A stretch of DNA of 64,000 nt from Paraphoma chrysanthemicola (lineage: Eukaryota > Ascomycota > Dothideomycetes > Pleosporales > Phaeosphaeriaceae), in assembly GCA_020744225.1 (NCBI GenBank), contig JAGMWG010000010.1, forward strand, positions 1,549,686 to 1,613,685, in the 5' to 3' direction. Below, piece after piece: positions 57,651 to 64,000 of the stretch. The translations under genes were made by a program, and so were the position numbers. Below the pieces are notes generated by a model, which searched no databases, was not told where the DNA came from, and saw only the letters and a list, made by a program, of their open reading frames with translations. The number at the start of each line of letters is the position of its first letter. The stretch's first letter is position 1.

Positions 57651-57963
57651 AGATTAATTAGTAGCTAATTGCTCGACTGTAAAACCTAGAGAGTTAAGCC
57701 TAACTAATATGAGGCAGGGTTTTAGGCCTAATTTTCGCCAAATATCGCTTAACGTTAGGGTTTCCCACTTTTCGCACGGCAATTCTGAGGCCCGAAACCC
57801 ACTTCATCAACCCCCCGAAACCCAAGAACTTCTGACTGTTATCCATTAATATTTGGTACAGATTTATCTTAAAATTACATGCACAATCAATCTCTAGAGT
57901 TGCAGCACATCAGTCTTGTGTTGCGTCGTTGAAATCACTGCTGCAGACACAGAGGACGTTGGG

Positions 57964-60900
57964 ATGGAGAACCCCGTCTGGGACAGCCGAGCAGCTGTCG
58001 CGCAAGCTAAGCAGCAAATCAACAACAGCGCACGTTGCGCAAACGACCGACAATGGCCGCAGAAAATTACTAGAGAGAACTGCAACACTGTTATCTGCTT
58101 TCTTGAAGAATTTGGCGTTCTTGTGTGCAAACAGCACCATACAGGAGTCGTCAATCTTGACAGGCACTTACGAGAACAGCATAGAACCCCCATTGCACAG
58201 CGACGACAAGTACTAGAGCACTTTGCACAATTTTCTGTTGTCAATCCAAGTACAGTCGAACTGCCAGAGGAGCCCGCAGCGCTCATTCCCGAACTCGGGG
58301 CGCCGTTGAGCGGTATGCAGTGCAGAGCGTGCAGCTTCATCACAGTCAGCACGAGCAGCATAAAGACACACTGCAGAAAATTGCACCAACTTTCTTGGAC
58401 AGGGGATAAAAGCGCATTGTATTCAACTGTGAAAGTTCAGACGTTTTTCAGCAGCGGGGGGTTGCAGAAATATTTTATTGTTGATTTAGGTGCTGAAAAC
58501 AATGTTGAGAATTCCGAAAGATTGAAACTAAACCAGGTTGCTCAGCAGCAGCTTAGCGATTATCAAAAAGTGCGAAAACAGATTGACGACGACATGCAAG
58601 TAATAGAAGAGGCAGCAAAGACTGATAAAACTGGCTGGTTCACGAGAACAAAGTGGTTGCCGTTTCTGAAAGGCCGCAATCTCGCTCATCTGGGCTACGC
58701 AGCCCGCTTACCCGATCGCAACGAGGCAAAGCTACGTCTTGCTGCTGAGCTAACAGAAAAATTAATTGAGCAGAGTGTGAGGGGGCTAGCGACACTTCCA
58801 GATGAGACACGGCGATGGCTCAAAAGTGCAAAGCAGACAGAGGTTGATGTACGTCCGTTGGCGCGAATGCAGAACCCCGAGAGTCAGGCAACGTACGCTG
58901 GCTACATGGTCCGATTTGTGTGCTTCTATCTCCGCATCATCGCCGACGAAGAGCGTCGAGTAGATGAATTTTATCACAAGGGTCTCAGCTTGTTAACAGC
59001 GGTGATGAGGAAAGCAGCGAGGATAGCAGCACGGAGAGCGAGTGCAACGACAGTGGCAAGGACAATAACGCTGGAAGCTCCGACAACGACAGCATTGCGC
59101 CGCCGCGCACACCGCGCAAGAATACGCAAGTTGACAAACTGAAAGACGCGCGGGAGCTGTTTACGTGGAAGGGCGATCAGAAGGCGCTGGCAATGCAGCT
59201 CTGGCTGACGCTGGACGACAGCGACGCGACCGCTCAGACGAGCGCTCTGCTTGACTCGCTGACTTCATTTATTCTTACGGGGTATGGTAATGACGCGATG
59301 TCGACTGGTCTGGTGCAGTATCTCGCCGTGCTAGGCATAGACACGCAGACGAACCGCTTGCGCACGGCAAAGAATTACTCGTACATGCTGGCTGGCGTTG
59401 TGTACTGTACCCGGGTGCTAGCTGTTGAAAAGTTGCTTCCGGCAGCTGAACGTGAAGATCAGACAGAGGAAGATCGCGATCGATTCTTAGATATGCGCAA
59501 GAAGTATCTGGCGGACGGCTCGTACAGTCCGATGAGTGCAATGCTTAGTCTGCTGGCATACGGCAAGCACGCAGCGATGAACGAAGGGAACGCTGGCAAC
59601 ACTTCTTGGTCGCCCGACAAGAAGACTTTCTATCTTAACGGTCGGCCGATCGAGGTTCAACGCTTCTGCAAGATGGCACAGAGCATGGAGGCTGAGTTGG
59701 TGGAGCGATTCTGGCAGCTGTGCTGGGTCGACAATGTTGCTGACCGCTTTGCAATTGATCTGGAGCAGATTACAGACGACGTTACGTTCACAACGCGGGG
59801 CAAGTCTTTTGTGACAACTGCTGGCAACGGTCTGTCTGAAGGGTTGGCTTGGATGCTGAAGCAGGCGCGGAGTACAGAGGGCGGCATGCGACTGCAGACT
59901 TCTGACGGCCGGTGGAGAAGGAAAAAGGTGCGAGAGTATCTGCGCGAGCTAGACCGTTTCAAGGAGCTCAAGCTGTGTTGCGTGCACGTTGAACAAGGTC
60001 AGCCGGCTCGAGGGTCTGAGATTACGACGACACGGCATCGCAACGGACTACTGCAGGACCGCAATTGGTATATCATCGCTGGTATGATGGTATCAGTGGT
60101 TCGCTACTACAAGTCGCAGTCTCAGTTTGACGCGCCGAAGGTAGTGCCGCGCTTTCTGCCGCCGCGGTTGGGACAGATTATGGCGCTCTACTTGAGTTAC
60201 TTGCAGCCGTTTGAAGAGTATCTTGTGGTGCAGGTCTTGGGTGGTGGGGTGCACGACTACATCTGGGGCGACGGGCAGGGGGCATGGGGCACCGACCGAC
60301 TTACAAGGGTGCTGGAGCGCGAGACAGGCAAGCGGCTCGGTGTCAAGCTACATACGCTGGGGTACCGTCACACTGCTGTTGGCATTGGCCGGGTCAAAGT
60401 GGGCGAGTCATTTGGTCGGGGCTATCAAGACGAGGTGGGGGAGATGGATGAAGCAGAAGTGGACGAAGATCAGGAAGATCTTCTTGAGCTGCAGAACTCG
60501 CGGACAACGTTGATGGGCGTGGGCAACTACAGCGTGTCGATTGACATCGTGAAGCATCTCAGCACGCGGTCGATCGATGCGTTCCGGGCACTCAGCACGG
60601 CGTGGCATCGCTTCTTAGGTGTGGATGGGCAGGCAGCTGAGCACGAAGCGCCGACGCGGCAACGGAAGAGAGCGATGCGGGAGAGCATGTCTGGGCTGGC
60701 GATTCTGCCGAAAGAGAAGGCGGTGCATGTAGAAGACACGCGGGTTACGGCGGTACAGCGAGCGCTACAGAAGGTGTTGGGCAAACAAGACGTTGGGTTT
60801 CGGTCGATGGAGCAGGAACAGGCACTGTACGCGGTGCTGGACAAGCAGACGCCGCTCGTGGTCGTGCTTCCGACTGGGGGAGGGAAGAGCTTGCTGTTCA

Positions 60901-62430
60901 CGCTGCCGGCTTGTGTGGAAGAGACGGGCGTGACGGTAGTTGTTGTGCCGTACCGGGCGTTGATTGAGGATCTGGTTGGCCGGATTCGCGATGCTGGAGT
61001 CGACTGTATGGAATAGAAGCATGGCGAAAGCAACCCGGCGTCCGTAGTGGTTGTCAGTGCGGATGTAGCGGGCGACATGACGAGCAACGGCAACTTCTTG
61101 GGTTATGCTCAGTTGCTGAAAGGCAAGGGGTTGCTGCAGCGGATTGTGGTCGACGAGTGTCATCTGGTGCTAACGGCACGGCACTGGCGAGAGAATCTAC
61201 TCAAGGTCAAGAATCTGCGACTGCTTAGGTGTCCGATGGTGCTATTAACGGCAACGCTGCCGCCGTTGCAGGAGGGCGAGCTGGAGGCAAGCATGCTTGT
61301 GAAGAATGCAACGTACATCCGGGCCAGTACAGTAAGGCCGAACGCTCGATACTTTGTATCGTGGTGTCAACGCAAGGCGCTAGAGAATACAGCGCTGTGG
61401 ATGTGCGAGCGATAGGCTGCAAGACTGCGGCAGACGGGACAGAAGGGGGTTGTGTATTGTCTCAGCAAGGCGCAGAGCGAGCAGATAGCAGAAGCGCTAG
61501 GGTGTGCATACTATCACGCGGGCATAGACGCTAACGAGCGGGCTGATCAACTGCAAGAGTAGGTAGAGCATAGTGAGTTAATTGTAGCTACGTCGGCGCT
61601 TAGAACGGGGGTAGACTACGCGAGGATTGTGTACATCTTGCACGTTGGGATGCCGTAGAGCATTACCAACTTCGCTCAGGCAAGTAGACGTAGAGGACGA
61701 GGCGGAGAGGAGGTCAATATAGTAGTGGTGCTTAAGCAGGGGGAGGTTGAGAAGAGGATAGAGCAAGAGAGCGATGACATAGAGGTAGTAGCAATAGGGC
61801 AGTTTCTGGTTGGGAGCGGGTGCCAACAGAAGCTGATGAGCTCGTATATAGATGTAAAGGGGGTCAGGTATCAAGAGATAGAGGCAGTCCGTTGCGATCG
61901 ATGTAGGGAGGGGGAAGATGCTTAGTTAGAGGAGCAGGAGAATTAGGCTCGCAAATAGGCTACGGTAGAGGAGGCGTTTAGTAAGCTGCAGAATAGATGT
62001 GCAATCTGCTAGATAGTAGAACAGGAGCATGCAGCAAGACAGGAGGATGAATAAAAGAAGCATAGGACGATGCAATGCACGGCGTAGGAGCACGCAACAG
62101 GGGCAGGAGCGGATAAGTTCCAGAAGAAGATGGTGGACTGGACGGTGAAGAATAATTGTCGGCGGTGCTAAGTAAGTCAGAAGTACTGCGCAACAGGGGA
62201 GGGGATAGACAAGCGGTGTCAGTAGGCGAATGTAGTAGTACCGCTAGCGTACGCAGCGCGTCTAACTCGAAGAGGCATTGCGACAATAGAAGATTGCGGA
62301 TTTGAGGAGATAGAAGACGATGCATACGCTAGATAGTTAGGGAAGAGGCATAGGGAGGAGGTATAGGGACAGGTGTTTACGAACGCAATAGCAATAGCGA
62401 TTCGGCTTATACTGCAATGCCGTTAGGTAG
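57964..62430 (+). pseudogene. Telomere-linked RecQ-type helicase with OrsD-like and tyrosine-recombinase-like regions, RIP-damaged
   Basis: First ATG 57,964. The N-terminus has two Cys/His fingers in OrsD-like setting (VCKQHHTGVVNLDRHLREQH; MQCRACSFITVSTSSIKTHC). The frame slips once between 58,968 and 59,010, before an acidic Ser-rich linker; it then stays in one frame to about 62,430. Middle region (about 59,900-60,620) has PARGSEITTTRH, GYRHTAVGIGR and NSRTTLMGVGNYSV, resembling the R..HxxR..Y pattern of tyrosine recombinases. The RecQ-like part has PTGGGKSLLF (motif I), VVDECHLV (II), LTATLPP (III), VATSALRTGVDY (V) and a motif VI-like FAQASRRRGRGGE. In-frame stops: TAG at 61,014, 61,413, 61,560 and 61,656, then many TAG/TAA after 61,922. 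A Cys-rich tail (CAIC, CRRC) is still readable. Confidence 0.82.
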
Positions 62431-62680
62431 GAGAGTATAGTAAGATGTAGTTAGAGTAAGAATACAAGAAATAGAGATATGTCCGCTTACTTGTAGAGTA
62501 GGCGCAGAGATAAGAATTCAAAAATTAGCTACTCAGGTAAGGGGTTCAGGGTTATAAATAGAGAATACTCTATACTAGCAACAGTAGGACATAAAATAAG
62601 AAAAGAAGAAGAGTAAGCCCGCGCTAAGGCGTACAGTATTATGAGAGATGTTTTATCTTTAATGTGTAATGTCTAACTGG
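62431..62680. other. AT-rich spacer after helicase remnant
   Basis: No readable frame or motif; A-rich with AAGAAGAAG runs near 62,600. Confidence 0.5.
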
Positions 62681-62935
62681 TTAGTTGTCTGATGTCAGTT
62701 GTCTGATGTCAGTTGTCTAATGTCAGTTGTCTGATGTCGGTTGTCTAATATCAGTTGTCTTTGTCTGATTTTCTGGTTCCGGGTGTCTGATTCCAGGTGT
62801 CTGATTTCCAATGTCTGATTTCTGATTTCTAATCTCTGATTTCTGATTTCTAATTTCTGATTTTCGATTTTCGATTTTCGATTTTCGATTTTCGATTTTC
62901 AATTTTTGATTTTTAATTTCTGAGTTCTAATTTAT
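62681..62935 (+). repeat. Short tandem repeats: 14-bp then 7-bp periodicity
   Basis: A 14-bp unit TTGTCTGATGTCAG is repeated about five times with C/T variants (about 62,684-62,760). It passes through (T)GTCTGATTCC-like units into strict 7-bp repeats, first GATTTCT and then GATTTTC (at least five perfect units about 62,862-62,900), before decaying. Confidence 0.85.
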
Positions 62936-63079
62936 AACTTTTACTTAGAGGTAAATATCTAGAGTAGTAGAACAGCTGTTACAGAGAATAACAACACGTA
63001 AGAGAACTACGGAAAAATGAAGTATAAACTGCGCGAATTAGCAAGGTATTATAGGAAGAGCATATAAGAGTAGAGAAAA

Positions 63080-63735
63080 GACAGGGTAGGCGGCTGGGCC
63101 GTAATACAGAAGAAGAGGGTAAGAATTAGGGTGAGAGGTTTATAGACAGAGTAGGCGGCTAGGCCGTAATACAGAAGAAGAGGGTAAGTATTAGGGTGAG
63201 AGGTTTAAAGACAGGGTAGGCGGCTAGGCCGTAATACAGAAGAAGAGGGTGAGTATTAGGGTGAGAGGTTTAAAGACGGGGTGGGCGGTTGGGCCGTGAT
63301 ATAGAAGAAGAGAGTGCAGGGTAAGGGTGAAGGGAAAGACGGGGTGGGCGGTTGGGCCGTGATATAGAAGAAGAGGGTACAGGGTAAGAGTAAAGGGAAA
63401 GACGGGGTGGGCGGTTAGGCCGTAATATAGAAGAAGAGAGTGCAGGGTAAGAGCGAAGGGAAAGAAAGGGGTGAGCAGTTAGGCCGTAATACAGAAGAAG
63501 AGGGTGCAGGGTAAGAGTGAAGGGAAAGACGGAGTAGGCGGTTAGGCCGTAATATAGAAGAAGAGGGTGCAAGGTAAGGGCGAAGGGAAAGAAAGGGGTG
63601 GGTGGTTGGGCCGTGATATAGAAGAAGAGGGTGCAGGGTAAGGGCGAAGGGAAAGAAAGGGGTGGGCGGTTGGGCCGTGATACAGAAGAAGAGGGTGAAG
63701 GAAAAGACGGGGTGAGTAGTTAGGGTGTGATGTAA
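63080..63735 (+). repeat. Subtelomeric minisatellite, 63-65 bp unit, about 10 copies
   Basis: Unit starts (G/T-rich) GTAGGCGGCTAGGCCGTAAT and contains AGAAGAAGAGGGT. Unit starts fall at 63,086, 63,151, 63,216, 63,281, 63,344, 63,407, 63,471, 63,534, 63,598, 63,662 and a shortened one at 63,712. The first four periods are 65 bp and carry AATTAGGGTGAGAGG; later ones are 63-64 bp with GCAGGGTAAGG. Variation is mostly C/T and G/A. Confidence 0.95.
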
Positions 63736-63769
63736 AAGAAGAGCGAAACGGCTAACCCGGTGGTCAAGT

Positions 63770-63844
63770 AGAGAACCGCTTAGGTCAGAACGCGGAGCGT
63801 TTGAGAAAGAAAAAGAGAACCGCTTAGGTTAGAACGCGGAGCGT
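63770..63844 (+). repeat. 31-bp repeat, two copies, next to telomere
   Basis: AGAGAACCGCTTAGGTCAGA (ACGCGGAGCGT) at 63,770-63,800 and again at 63,814-63,844 with a single C-to-T change in a CpA context, separated by 13 bp of A/G-rich sequence. Confidence 0.92.
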
Positions 63845-63871
63845 AACTGACGAGGACAATTGATGAGGATT

Positions 63872-64000
63872 GGGTTAGGGTTAGGGTTAGGGTTAGGGTT
63901 AGGGTTAGGGTTAGGGTTAGGGTTAGGGTTAGGGTTAGGGTTAGGGTTAGGGTTAGGGTTAGGTTAGGGTTAGGGTTAGGGTTAGGGTTAGGGTTAGGGT
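63872..64000 (+). repeat. Telomere, (TTAGGG)n
   Basis: About 21 TTAGGG units running to the right edge, with one shortened TTAGG unit at about 63,959-63,963. The G-rich strand points rightwards, so this is the right-hand chromosome end; the assembly stops within it. Confidence 0.98.

Noticed and set aside
57894..58361. 155-codon minus-strand frame rich in Cys and Ser
   Set aside because: Antisense to the helicase N-terminus, which has clear homology to the decayed upstream copy; no ATG-based family pattern.
57964..58500. Orsellinic-acid cluster protein (OrsD) as a metabolite gene
   Set aside because: The fingers match the OrsD-like pattern, but the rest of the protein is a telomere-linked helicase; no orsellinic PKS is present and the location is subtelomeric.
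63080..63735. CRISPR-like array
   Set aside because: Whole 63-65 bp units repeat with no unique spacers, in a eukaryotic subtelomere; it is a minisatellite.

Overview
This is the end of a chromosome from a filamentous ascomycete (Pezizomycotina). The last ~130 bases are uninterrupted TTAGGG repeats with the G-rich strand running toward the right edge. Genes carry short GT..AG introns of about 45-75 bp, and the families present (HET, fungal C2H2 regulator, TRI12-type transporter, saponin hydrolase-like, several P450s) are typical of moulds. Dothideomycetes or Eurotiomycetes are plausible, but the class cannot be fixed from this window.

Layout: 1-1.8 kb is a HET-domain gene running off the left edge. 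At 2.1-7.9 kb are a secreted GH35 beta-galactosidase and a divergent MFS transporter. At 8.8-15.1 kb lie a TRI12-type efflux pump, a SnoaL-like protein, an NmrA/isoflavone-reductase-like protein and a berberine-bridge-type flavoenzyme: tailoring and export functions with no backbone synthase. A C2H2 regulator (15.3-18.0) is followed by a long run of aromatic-catabolism genes (18.3-42.7): MDR dehydrogenase, dienelactone hydrolase, vanillyl-alcohol-oxidase-type flavoenzyme, stilbene-cleaving-type carotenoid oxygenase, P450, SDR, P450, salicylate-hydroxylase-type monooxygenase, aldehyde dehydrogenase, intradiol dioxygenase, a broken unknown gene, maleylacetate reductase and a third P450. At 43.9-54.7 kb is a deglycosylation block: saponin hydrolase-like protein, GH1 beta-glucosidase, GH78 alpha-L-rhamnosidase and a sugar transporter.

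Read together, 18-55 kb looks like a catabolic island for glycosylated plant phenolics. Sugars would be removed by GH78, GH1 and the saponin hydrolase-like enzyme, and the aglycone cleaved or oxidised by the stilbene-type dioxygenase and VAO. Aldehydes would go to acids (ALDH) and acids to catechol or hydroxyquinol (flavin monooxygenase). Ring cleavage would give maleylacetate, reduced to 3-oxoadipate. The chemistry is inferred from families; substrates are not shown by the sequence.

Right after the sugar transporter (54,727) the sequence changes abruptly to AT-rich subtelomeric DNA full of TA-rich, RIP-like decay. It holds a 258-bp direct repeat, a 28-bp tandem array and the remains of one telomere-linked helicase N-terminus. 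A better preserved telomere-linked helicase gene (57.96-~62.4 kb) follows; it joins an OrsD-like zinc-finger region, a tyrosine-recombinase-like region and a RecQ-type helicase, and its C-terminal third is broken by in-frame TAG codons of the kind RIP produces. Minisatellites and the telomere complete the end.
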